DNA of 64,000 nucleotides. Source: Myxococcus landrumus (lineage in GTDB: Bacteria > Myxococcota > Myxococcia > Myxococcales > Myxococcaceae). Location: contig NZ_CP071091.1 in assembly GCF_017301635.1 (NCBI RefSeq), positions 5,654,001 to 5,718,000 on the forward strand, written 5' to 3'. Below are positions 26,284 to 34,303 of this stretch, piece after piece (the first letter of the stretch is position 1; every line of letters begins with the position of its first letter). The notes under the pieces were generated by a model. That model ran no database searches and was not told the DNA's origin. It saw only the letters and a list, made by a program, of their open reading frames with translations. A program made the position numbers and the translations under genes.

Positions 26284-27294
26284 ATGAGCGCGGAAACATC
26301 CCGATTGGCTTTGGAGTGGCAGGTCTGGCTGGTGGAGAACCTGGCGCTGGGCGTGACTCGGGAAGAGGCTTGCGAGGCGTTGGTCGGCGCGGGCGTGGGC
26401 GAGGAGGTCGCGAAGGAGGAGGTCGCGCGCGTGGAGGCGCATCCCTTTTTCCAGGCGTGCCAGCGCGTGGGGCGGCGCTACGGGTGGATGGAGTCCGTGA
26501 TGGACGTCTACAGCTCGCTGCATCGGCAATCGGGGCGGCACACGGCGCTGGAGCGGCGGGACAACCTGTCGGGGGAGGAGTTCTTCGCGCGCTACTACTT
26601 CGGCCACCAGCCGGTGGTGCTGACGGGCTTGATGAAGGATTGGCCGGCCCTGGGACGGTGGACGCTGCCCTACCTGGCCGAGCGCTCGGGGGACGCGGAG
26701 GTGGAGGTGATGACGCGGCGGGAGTCGAACCCGGACCACGCGCCAGAGCCCGAGAAACACCGCGAGACGATGCTCTTTCGCGACTACGTGCACCGCGTGG
26801 CGACGGGCGGAGAGACCAATGACTACTACATGGTGCCGCGCAACGAGAACTGGCAGCGGGATGGCCTCAAGCCGCTGCGGGACGACGTGAGGGCGCCGCG
26901 CGGCATCATCGACGCGCAGCTGCGGCCGGACATGATGACGCTGCTCCTGGGCCCCGCGGGCACCGTCACCCCGCTGCACCACGACAACATGAACGTGCTC
27001 CTGGCGCAGGTGACGGGGCGCAAGCACATCAAGCTCATCCCGTCCTTCCAGCGCCACCTGATGTACCCGCGCTACGGCACCTTCAGCCACGTGGACGCGG
27101 CACACCCGGACGCGGACCGCTTCCCGCTGTACTCGGAGGCGCACGTGGTGGAGGCCGTGCTGGAGCCCGGCGAGCTCGTCTTCATCCCGGTGGGCTGGTG
27201 GCACTGGGTGCGCGCGCTCGACGTGAGCGCGTCCGTCACCTTCCACCACTTCCTCGTCCCGCAGGGGAACACGTACCTGCCCACGCCCCACTGA
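26284..27294 (+). CDS. JmjC/cupin-8 Fe(II)/2-oxoglutarate-dependent oxygenase
   Basis: The 336-residue protein has the cupin_8/JmjC fold after an N-terminal helical region of about 85 residues. The iron-binding facial triad is HxD at H232/D234 (PLHHDNMN) and H307 (VGWWHWVRAL). The lysine in GRKHIKLIPS is a likely 2-oxoglutarate contact. The motif FGHQPVVLTGLMKDWPAL is typical for the family entry strand. Such enzymes hydroxylate Asn, Asp, His or Lys side chains of proteins or peptides. The start has AAGGA 7 nt upstream. It is divergent from the small peptide gene and ends 2 bp from the convergent CHAT gene. The substrate is unknown; the peptide is the obvious candidate. Confidence 0.85.
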   Translation: MSAETSRLALEWQVWLVENLALGVTREEACEALVGAGVGEEVAKEEVARVEAHPFFQACQRVGRRYGWMESVMDVYSSLHRQSGRHTALERRDNLSGEEFFARYYFGHQPVVLTGLMKDWPALGRWTLPYLAERSGDAEVEVMTRRESNPDHAPEPEKHRETMLFRDYVHRVATGGETNDYYMVPRNENWQRDGLKPLRDDVRAPRGIIDAQLRPDMMTLLLGPAGTVTPLHHDNMNVLLAQVTGRKHIKLIPSFQRHLMYPRYGTFSHVDAAHPDADRFPLYSEAHVVEAVLEPGELVFIPVGWWHWVRALDVSASVTFHHFLVPQGNTYLPTPH

Positions 27295-27296
27295 AG

Positions 27297-30047
27297 TCAG
27301 TCGGACGTCTCCACCAGCAGCACGTGGTGCGTCCAGCTGTTGCGAGCATCCCGCGCCAGCCACTTGTTGCGCTCATCCCGCAGGGCCACCGCGGGCGCGG
27401 CGCCCCCTCGGATGCGCTGGCGCACCCCTTCGAAGAAGCGCCCCGCGGCATCGGGGATGTCCACGGTGGAGGCGAGCACCGCGCGAGCCCCCGCCTCGAT
27501 GAAGGCCGCCGGCAGGCTGAACGGCTCATGCGTGGTGGTGGACGCCAGCCGCCCCGCGCTGCACGCCGCCAGGAAGACCAGCGGCGAGCCCGCCAGCTTC
27601 TGCCTCCGGACGATGTCTGCCGTCAGCGCATAGCGGCCGTTCCCCTCGGGAGACAGCACCACCAGCGACGCGTCGGAGAGGACCGGGTCGCTGATGCCGT
27701 GCGCGTGAATCTCGATTTCGGTGGCGTCCGACATGCTGGAGAGCACGCGCGAGGGCGTGGCGTCCGAGCCCGTCAGCAGCTCCAACGCCGACGGCTCCGG
27801 CTCATCCGGAGGCGGCGTCCACGTGGGCAGCCGGGGCAACTGCAAGAGCGCGGGCGCCTCCACGCTGGAGACCACCAGCCGGCGTGACGAAGCCCCTGCC
27901 ACCGAGGGCGCCGCCGCCTTTCCCATGCGGAAGCTCCACGGCAGGTCCGAGGGCAGCAGGTCCGTGCGGCCAAAGACAGGCGCCCACGCGAGCACCTCCA
28001 CCTGGGGACAGCCCTTGAGCGCGCGCCGCACCGGCTCGGGAACCAGCTGCGTGCTGGGGCTGTCCGCGAAGGGCGCCTTGCGGTCTCCCTGGTAGTCCCC
28101 CACCAGCTCGCCGCCCGGGCCGCGCGCCACGGCCACCGAGCGTTCGTTGTGCACGGCGGCGGCCAGCGCACACGTCTTGGGAACCTGCGTGCCCAACTGC
28201 CCCGCCATCAGGTCCAGCACCCGCGCGAAGTCGCCCGTGCGCCCCGCGTCGGTGACGAGCGAGGAGTAGCTCAGCGTCCACGCCTCTCGCGCCAGCGTGT
28301 CGGTGGAGGGCAGCTTGCGCGCGTCCTCGATGGCCTGCGTGAGCAGCTCCACGCCCCGCGCGTGCTCCCGGTCCAACGCGAAGCGGCCCTCGATGTAGCG
28401 CGCGTAGACGGCGTCACCGGGCATCGGGTTGGTGGCGCGCGCGACATCCAGCGCATGGCGCAGCCGCTCCACGTCCTTCGGGTCCAGGCTGGCGCGGGAC
28501 AGCTCCGCGAACGTGGCGCCGTACATCAAGTCCAGCGTCGCCTCGGGGCACGCCGCGGCGGCATCCAGCGAGGCCCTCGCGGCCTCCGGACGCAGGGCCA
28601 GGTAGTACGTGTGGGCCTGGTTGATGTGAGGCCAGTAGCAGTTGGGCGAGCGGCCGCCGCGCGCGGACCACTCCTCCACGTAGGCCAGCGCGCTGGAGAA
28701 GTCGCTGCGGTCGCGGGAGATGTGGACGAGCACCTCCAGCGAGGTGAGCTCCAGCTCCCACTCCTGGAGCTGCCGCGCCCAGGACCACGCGGTGCGCACG
28801 TGCTGCTCGGCTTCCGTCAGCCGCCGCAGGTCCCCGTAGAGGATGCCCAGCCGGACCTCCAGCTCCACGCAGCGCGCGGAGAAGGCGCCCTCGCGGCAGC
28901 GCTGGAGCGCGTTGAACAACCGCTGCTCGGCCTTCCACCACTCGCCGTCCGCCATCTCCTTGCGGGCCTGCTCGCGCTCCAGGAAGAGGTTGAGCCAGGA
29001 GTCCTGGTCGCGCTGACCTCGGGCCAGGAGGTCCGGCAGGTAGCGCAGCGCGGCCTTGTTGTGCAGCGCCAGGCCCACGAAGAGGTCATCCTCGCCAGAG
29101 GCCCGCACCGACTCCACCAGGGACTCGGGCGCGGCGGTGCGCTTGCGCACCAGCTCCGCGTAGCCCTTCGCCATCTCCCCCCGGCGCGCGAAGTCCCGCG
29201 ACGCCACCCGCGTCACGTAGTCGCCCAGCGAGGAGCCGCCCTGGATGCGGTCCAGCTCCCGCGCCAGGGGCATCAACGCCAGCGCGCGCTCCTTCGACGG
29301 CGACGAGCGGACCACGTCGTAGAAGTGTTGCCGCACCACCCCCGGACTCTGGCGGGCCTCCTGGAGCGGCAGGGGCGCCTTCGGGTCCTCCAGCAACGCC
29401 AGCGTCGCGTCGCGAGCCCCCCGCCACTTCCTCGCGCGCTCCAGCGTCTCCTCGCGCAGCGTCACCGCGTGAGCTCGCGCCTCGCGGCTCCAGCCCTGCT
29501 CACCGAGCGCGGCCACCTTCTCGAAGGTCTCCGCCGCCTTCATCGTCAGGCCCATGTCCCGCAGCACCAGCGCGCGGTTCCACAGGGCCTGGGCATGCCG
29601 GGGATTCGCGGCCAGCACGCCATCCAACAACTGCAATGCCTGCTCATGCGCTCCGCGGGACAGATGCACCGCGGCCAGGTCGCTGTCCCGGTCCGGCGAG
29701 GACGACATCCGCGCGAGGAAGGAGCCCGCCTGGTTCCACTCCCCTTGCAGTCCATACGCGGCGGCGATGCCCGCCCAGTTCCCATCCGCTTCCAGACTGG
29801 CCAGCTCCTTCAACGGAATGGGCTCGGGAGGAACCAGACACCCGCCCGCGGACACACGGGGGCGATAGCGGTCTGCTTCGGGGTAGGTGAGCCGGGCTTC
29901 GATGCGCGCGACGGCGCGGCGCTCGGCCCAGAAGCGGGGCTCGACTCCGCCGCCTCCCGATGGCGTCCGCGCGAGCAGGTACGTCACGACAAGCACGGGC
30001 GCGACCAACGCCAGGACCCAGGCCTTGTCAGAAGCCGACTTCAACAT
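27297..30047 (-). CDS. Membrane-anchored TPR-CHAT protease
   Basis: The 916-residue protein starts with a signal anchor (WVLALVAPVLVVTYLLA). A long TPR-like helical region spans about residues 60-600. A C-terminal CHAT domain (caspase/HetF-associated) covers about the last 240 residues. The catalytic dyad of clan CD proteases is present: His783 in EIHAHGIS and Cys829 in FLAACSAG. The rest of the domain closes with FIEAGARAVLASTVDIPD. The first TPRs match the anti-sigma TPRs block for block (both contain QALWNRALVLR). Anchoring implies that TPR and CHAT are periplasmic, the same side as the anti-sigma TPRs. I infer a sensor protease that may act on the anti-sigma factor. Active-site residues look intact. 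Confidence 0.85.
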   Translation of the reverse strand: MLKSASDKAWVLALVAPVLVVTYLLARTPSGGGGVEPRFWAERRAVARIEARLTYPEADRYRPRVSAGGCLVPPEPIPLKELASLEADGNWAGIAAAYGLQGEWNQAGSFLARMSSSPDRDSDLAAVHLSRGAHEQALQLLDGVLAANPRHAQALWNRALVLRDMGLTMKAAETFEKVAALGEQGWSREARAHAVTLREETLERARKWRGARDATLALLEDPKAPLPLQEARQSPGVVRQHFYDVVRSSPSKERALALMPLARELDRIQGGSSLGDYVTRVASRDFARRGEMAKGYAELVRKRTAAPESLVESVRASGEDDLFVGLALHNKAALRYLPDLLARGQRDQDSWLNLFLEREQARKEMADGEWWKAEQRLFNALQRCREGAFSARCVELEVRLGILYGDLRRLTEAEQHVRTAWSWARQLQEWELELTSLEVLVHISRDRSDFSSALAYVEEWSARGGRSPNCYWPHINQAHTYYLALRPEAARASLDAAAACPEATLDLMYGATFAELSRASLDPKDVERLRHALDVARATNPMPGDAVYARYIEGRFALDREHARGVELLTQAIEDARKLPSTDTLAREAWTLSYSSLVTDAGRTGDFARVLDLMAGQLGTQVPKTCALAAAVHNERSVAVARGPGGELVGDYQGDRKAPFADSPSTQLVPEPVRRALKGCPQVEVLAWAPVFGRTDLLPSDLPWSFRMGKAAAPSVAGASSRRLVVSSVEAPALLQLPRLPTWTPPPDEPEPSALELLTGSDATPSRVLSSMSDATEIEIHAHGISDPVLSDASLVVLSPEGNGRYALTADIVRRQKLAGSPLVFLAACSAGRLASTTTHEPFSLPAAFIEAGARAVLASTVDIPDAAGRFFEGVRQRIRGGAAPAVALRDERNKWLARDARNSWTHHVLLVETSD

Positions 30048-30537
30048 GCTGCCCCCTCGGGTGCCTGCCTCCCCAGGCAGCCACCCACCTGGCGGGTTCT
30101 ACACCAACCCTCCCCTCGGCGCCGACTTTCGCTCGAATCCCAACACCGGGCGCCGAAGGCCCAGGCGTCCCATGGTTCACACCCGCCCTGTACGAACGGA
30201 CACACCCGCGAGTCCTCGCGCGAAATAAATCCGCGGAATGAATCCCGCGCGATGCGCGAACGAGACCGGGCATCCCGCGCGGCGGTGTGTCGTCAGGCCG
30301 GAGGGGGCGCGAGCGGCATCTGAGCCAAAGTGGCCCAGGCACCCACCCTGACGCCGTGCGTCCATCCCCCGGGAATCACTGCGTCAGAACTCGCCCGGCA
30401 AGCAGCAGCTCGAGCGCGGCGCCTTCGTGCGCCCCCACGAGCGGCGAGCCGAACGCATGAGCGAGTGGGGGTTGGCGGGCGGGCTCGAGCGGGAAGCAGG
30501 ATGGCCGCCCGGGTGTCCCATGCGCCGCCAACCCGGA
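30048..30537. other. 490-bp region without a gene
   Basis: This region lies between the divergent CHAT and polysaccharide-lyase genes and must hold both promoters. Codon use in the open frames is poor. An AT-rich island (GCGAAATAAATCC) near 30220-30232 stands out against the GC-rich surroundings and could be a promoter core. Nothing else is recognised. Confidence 0.4.
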
Positions 30538-31593
30538 ATGAAAGGACCCTGTTTGACCCCATCCCTTCGACTCGCAGCCCTGGCATTGCTTGCCCCCTCC
30601 CTCGCATCCGCGAGCGTGGTGTGGAAAGGCGACTTCGAGACCGGCAACCTTTCGCAGTGGACGCGCACACAAAGCGTCTCCAACAGCCGCCTGCAGGTGG
30701 TGACGGACACGGTGCGAGAGGGCCGCTACGCGCTGAAGGCCACGGTCCGCCAAGGGGATGACCCCATCGGCGCCAGCGGCAACCGAAACGAGCTGCTCTA
30801 CATCAGTGAAGAGAAGACCGGCTCGACGTACTTCTACAAGTGGAGCACGTTGTTCCCCAGCAACTACCCGCTCGCCGACGGCTGGCAGGTCTTCGCGCAG
30901 TGGCACCAGGAAGGCTGCTGTGGCTCGCCGCCGCTGGAGTTCTTCGTGCGCGGGGACCGGATGCACCTGCGCGTGGGAGGAGCGGACGGCCCCATCCCGT
31001 GGGAGGGCCCGCTGTCCCGAGGTCAGTGGCACGACTTCGTGCTTCAGGTGAAGTGGTCCGCCAACCCCAAGGTGGGCTTCGTCCAGCTCTGGCACAACGG
31101 GAAGCTGGTGCTGCCCAAGACGATGGGCGCCACGCAGTACGGCAGCGAGATGAACTATCTCAAGCTCGGCCTGTATCGCGAGGACAGCATCAAGCCCGAG
31201 GCCAGCGTGTACCACGACGGCTTCGTCATGAGCACCGCGCTGGAGGACGTCATGCCTCCTCCGCCCCCGCCTCCGCCTCCGACCCCAGAGCCGACGCCGA
31301 CGCCGACTCCTGAACCGACGCCGACGCCCACGCCGACGCCCGCTCCGGACCCGACGCCTACGCCGGGTCCGAATCCGACGCCGCCCGTCATCAACGTGCC
31401 CACGCCCACCAACCCCGGCACCCCGGGCACGGGCGTGGTGAACAACGACGACCGCGAGAGCCCCAAGCCCGGCGGCGGCTGCGGCTCCACGGCCACCGGC
31501 GGCGCGCCGTTCGTCGCGGCCACGGTGCTGCTGGCGCTGGCCCTGCTGGGACGCCGACGCAAGGCCGCCGAGGTTCGCGTCTCGCGGCGCTGA
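30538..31593 (+). CDS. Secreted polysaccharide lyase-like protein with MYXO-CTERM tail
   Basis: The 351-residue protein has a signal peptide (SLRLAALALLAPSLASAS). Residues about 30-240 resemble the heparin-lyase-like polysaccharide lyase jelly roll (WKGDFETGNLSQW, VREGRYALKATVRQGDDP, RNELLYISEEKTGSTYFYKWS, FAQWHQEGCCGSPPLEFFV, KVGFVQLWHNGKLVLPKT). These enzymes cleave uronic-acid polysaccharides by beta-elimination. A Pro-Thr repeat linker follows (about 245-290). The tail has GGGCGS, a hydrophobic stretch and GRRRK, a MYXO-CTERM sorting signal. ATG 30538 is chosen because it directly precedes the signal peptide; no good ribosome-binding site is seen. Substrate is not determined. Confidence 0.8.
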   Translation: MKGPCLTPSLRLAALALLAPSLASASVVWKGDFETGNLSQWTRTQSVSNSRLQVVTDTVREGRYALKATVRQGDDPIGASGNRNELLYISEEKTGSTYFYKWSTLFPSNYPLADGWQVFAQWHQEGCCGSPPLEFFVRGDRMHLRVGGADGPIPWEGPLSRGQWHDFVLQVKWSANPKVGFVQLWHNGKLVLPKTMGATQYGSEMNYLKLGLYREDSIKPEASVYHDGFVMSTALEDVMPPPPPPPPPTPEPTPTPTPEPTPTPTPTPAPDPTPTPGPNPTPPVINVPTPTNPGTPGTGVVNNDDRESPKPGGGCGSTATGGAPFVAATVLLALALLGRRRKAAEVRVSRR

Positions 31594-31627
31594 CGCCCTC
31601 GACAAGCAGCACGCGTGAAGACACACG

Positions 31628-31666
31628 AAAGCGGGTCCGCTCATCCAGGGCGGGCCCGCTTTTCTT
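31628..31666. terminator. Bidirectional rho-independent terminator
   Basis: AAAGCGGGTCCGC (31628-31640) pairs with GCGGGCCCGCTTT (31650-31662, one wobble) and is flanked by TTCTTT on one side and an A-run on the other. It lies between the convergent lyase and hydrolase genes and can serve both. Confidence 0.85.
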
Positions 31667-31709
31667 TCAGCGCCTCATGACCGAGGCGGCGGACATCGAG
31701 GGGGCCGCT

Positions 31710-32642
31710 TCACCGAGGGACGTGTGCCTCCACCCAGCTCACGATGTCTCCGACGACCTTCTGAGCGTCGGGTTCGTGCGCGAGGTCGTGGCGCTGGCCC
31801 TCGTAGATGATGAGGCGCTTGTCGGTGCTCGTGGCCTGCGCCACCACGGCCCGGCTGCCCTCGAGGGAGGTGATGACGTCCTCGCCTCCGTGCACCACCA
31901 GCAGCGGGAGCTTCAGGTCCTGGAGCTTCCCGTCCAGCGCTTCGATGGCGGCGATGAGCGCCTTGGCGGAGCGCGCGGGAAGCTTCTCGTGGGTGATGAG
32001 CGGATCCGCGAGGAACCGCTCCTTCTCCGGGCCATCGTGAAGGAACATCTCGCTGTCCAGTGCCTGCGCGGGCAGTCCCGGGAGGAGCGTGCCGAAGATT
32101 TTCGCCAGGCGTGTGTCGAAGCCAGACACGCCAGGCGGGAGCGCGAGGGCCGCGCCGCTCAGGATGAGTCCCGACACGTCCGCGGCGTGCTGGAGCGTGT
32201 AGTGCGTGGCGACGAGGCCGCCCATGCTGTGGCCGAACACCAGGACTGGCGCACCCGGGTGTCGCGCGCGCGCGTCCTGGACGACGCCATCCACGTCGTC
32301 CACCAACTGCTGCATCGACTCAATCCTCTGGCGGTCACCACCGGAGTGGCCGTGGCCCCGGTGGTCCTGCGCGACGACGGCGAAGCCCTGGGCCCGGAGC
32401 GATTCCGCCAGCCCGCTGTAGCGGTCGGAGTAGTCCCTCAAGCCGTGGATGAGGACCACCACGCCTCGCACGGGGGGCTGCGCGGGCTCCCACTGGATGT
32501 GGCTCAGGCACACGCCATCGGAGGCGGTCCGCTCGAAGCCGGGGGACGTCTCGGGACGCGTGCGGCACGCGGTGGTGGCGGCGCAGCCCTGTGTGAGGAC
32601 GAGCGCGGTCAGGGCGGTGAGGAAGAGGAAGGACCTGTTCAT
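31710..32642 (-). CDS. Alpha/beta-hydrolase lipoprotein, monoacylglycerol-lipase-like
   Basis: The lipoprotein of about 310 residues has a lipobox ending LTQGC (Cys20 from ATG 32642; the ATG 12 codons upstream spoils the signal). The Hydrolase_4 alpha/beta fold shows an oxyanion strand (VVVLIHGLRDYSDRY), VVAQDHRGHGHS, the nucleophile elbow GHSMGG, a late Asp in VHGGEDVIT and the catalytic His in GQRHDLAHE. It probably hydrolyses a lipid ester at the outer membrane or in the periplasm. It lies 51 nt downstream of the HD-GYP/LuxR gene on the same strand and may share its transcript. A bidirectional terminator follows. Confidence 0.87.
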   Translation of the reverse strand: MNRSFLFLTALTALVLTQGCAATTACRTRPETSPGFERTASDGVCLSHIQWEPAQPPVRGVVVLIHGLRDYSDRYSGLAESLRAQGFAVVAQDHRGHGHSGGDRQRIESMQQLVDDVDGVVQDARARHPGAPVLVFGHSMGGLVATHYTLQHAADVSGLILSGAALALPPGVSGFDTRLAKIFGTLLPGLPAQALDSEMFLHDGPEKERFLADPLITHEKLPARSAKALIAAIEALDGKLQDLKLPLLVVHGGEDVITSLEGSRAVVAQATSTDKRLIIYEGQRHDLAHEPDAQKVVGDIVSWVEAHVPR

Positions 32643-32693
32643 GGCGGCCAATGCACCATGCGGTGTCCCGACCCACATCGGCCAGATGGCGGA

Positions 32694-34205
32694 TCACACG
32701 ATGCCCGCGCGCGCGGCCACCAGTGAGGCCCCCGCGCGAGTGCTCACGCCCAGCTTCTCGTAGATGTGGATGGTGTGGTGCTGCACCGTGCGGTCCGACA
32801 CCCCGAGCTTCCTCGCGATCTCCTTGTTCGTCGCGCCCCCCGCCAGCAAGCGCAGCACCTCCACCTCACGAGGCGTCAGCGCGGACGTGGGGCCAGGGGC
32901 TGGCGCGCGCCGGACGTCCTTCGTCCCGACCACCACCGCGACGCAGTCCGCATCCAGTCGGCCCTCCTTCACCTCGGCCTCCAGGACCTGACGGGCCAGG
33001 GCCGCGGCCCGCGCGGGGCGGTGGGGACGCTCCTCCTGGAGCGCGACCCAGACGTCGGCCACCGCGAGCAGTCGCGCGGCTCGGGACAGCGCGGCGGGCG
33101 CGAGTCCTCGGGGATAGCCACCACCATCCAGTCGCTCGTGATGCGCGCCCGCGAGCCTCCCCGCCTCCCGCAACAGGGGCGTGGCGGAGAGCAACTGCTC
33201 GGTGGCGTGGGCATGCGCCCTGGATGTCTCCCGGTCCGAAGAGGACCAGTCGGGTCGGAGCCACAGTCCGGTGGGCAGCGTCACGTGTCCCAGGTCGTGC
33301 AGGTACGCCGCGAGTTGGAGCGTGGCTTGTTCCTCGGAGTCCAGCCCCAGCCGAGGCGCGGCGGTCGCGCACGCCTCCGCCACCCGCCGCGAGTGTCCAC
33401 GGGTGAAGGGGCTCTGCAGGTCCGCGAAGTCTCCGAAGGTCGTCGCCAGCGCATTCGCGTCGAGGGTGGGCGGGGCGTCGAGCAGGCACGCCTCCGCCGC
33501 TTCGATGCGCGCATCCGACAAGGTCTGGAGCGAGGCGGTCGCGGCCAGGGCCCGCTTCGCCCACGACGGGTCCAGCGTCGTCCCGGACTGTAGCGCCAGG
33601 GCCTCCTGTGCGACGGCCGCGCCCGAGCCGACGAAGAAGACGACGGCCACGTGAGCCGCCTGCGCGACCCGCCCGACTTCCAGCAGGTCCGTGCCGCCCA
33701 GGTGACACGGACCACCCGCTCCGTCCCAACGCTCGAAGACCTCATCCAGCCCCTGGAGCACCCGCGCATCCAACCCCAGGCCCGAGGCGAGCAGTCGCGC
33801 CGCGCCACACGCCTCCGCGAACCACTCCGAGCGCAGTCGTCGCGAGGACGTCAGCAGCCGCGCGAGTCCGGCGGCGCGGCGAGGCAAGGAGGAGCTGGCG
33901 CCCAGGACCGAGCGCACGACATGCTCGGAGCGGCCCGCGTCTCCACGCAGCAGGTTGCGGCGCAGGTGGACGTCATTGCCCAGCCGCGACTCCTCGGCGG
34001 CGTAGGCGGTGCAGCCCAGGTGGCGCAGCAGGCCCACGTAGAAGGCGGCCCGCGCATCGGCTGGAGACAGGCCACCCTCCAGCGCCAGCTCCAGCGCGAA
34101 CAGGCCGGTGAGCAGGCTCTTCTCCCCGTCCAGTCCATTGGCGAGGTCGAGCACGGTGGACAGCGAGGAGAGCGAAGCCACCGGCTCCTGGCGCAGGTTC
34201 ATCAC
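32694..34205 (-). CDS. HD-GYP domain protein with C-terminal LuxR helix-turn-helix
   Basis: The 503-residue protein has an N-terminal helical region, an HD-GYP phosphodiesterase domain at about 255-405 (HSRRVAEACA, HDLGH, HHERLDGGGYPRG) and a LuxR/GerE DNA-binding domain at about 435-500 (LTPREVEVLRLLAGGATNKEIARKLGVSDRTVQ). HD-GYP domains hydrolyse cyclic di-GMP or related dinucleotides; here the output would be transcription. The N-terminal third also has HD-like traces (VGLLRHLGCTAYAAEE). The start is a GTG at 34205 or ATG at 34202, without a strong ribosome-binding site. Direct coupling of an HD-GYP to a helix-turn-helix is unusual; most carry response-regulator receivers. Confidence 0.85.
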   Translation of the reverse strand: MMNLRQEPVASLSSLSTVLDLANGLDGEKSLLTGLFALELALEGGLSPADARAAFYVGLLRHLGCTAYAAEESRLGNDVHLRRNLLRGDAGRSEHVVRSVLGASSSLPRRAAGLARLLTSSRRLRSEWFAEACGAARLLASGLGLDARVLQGLDEVFERWDGAGGPCHLGGTDLLEVGRVAQAAHVAVVFFVGSGAAVAQEALALQSGTTLDPSWAKRALAATASLQTLSDARIEAAEACLLDAPPTLDANALATTFGDFADLQSPFTRGHSRRVAEACATAAPRLGLDSEEQATLQLAAYLHDLGHVTLPTGLWLRPDWSSSDRETSRAHAHATEQLLSATPLLREAGRLAGAHHERLDGGGYPRGLAPAALSRAARLLAVADVWVALQEERPHRPARAAALARQVLEAEVKEGRLDADCVAVVVGTKDVRRAPAPGPTSALTPREVEVLRLLAGGATNKEIARKLGVSDRTVQHHTIHIYEKLGVSTRAGASLVAARAGIV

Positions 34206-34303
34206 GCGAGGAGCTTGTCACGGTTCCACGAGGGGCGAGGCACGGACAGGGGCCGCATGCCCCCGCCAGCCGGCCCCGCCCCGGCTTCAGCGGACCGGAC
34301 GCG

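Noticed and set aside
23795..30047. Type III-E CRISPR (Craspase) locus
   Set aside because: TPR-CHAT and an ECF sigma factor are present, but there is no repeat array, no gRAMP effector and no Cas1 in the window.
28149..30323. A 724-codon plus-strand frame opposite the CHAT gene
   Set aside because: It has shadow composition and no domain; the minus strand encodes clear TPR and CHAT motifs.
31262..31385. Tandem repeat as a mobile or regulatory element
   Set aside because: The repeated CCGACGCCGAC units encode the Pro-Thr linker of the polysaccharide lyase in frame; they are a protein feature.
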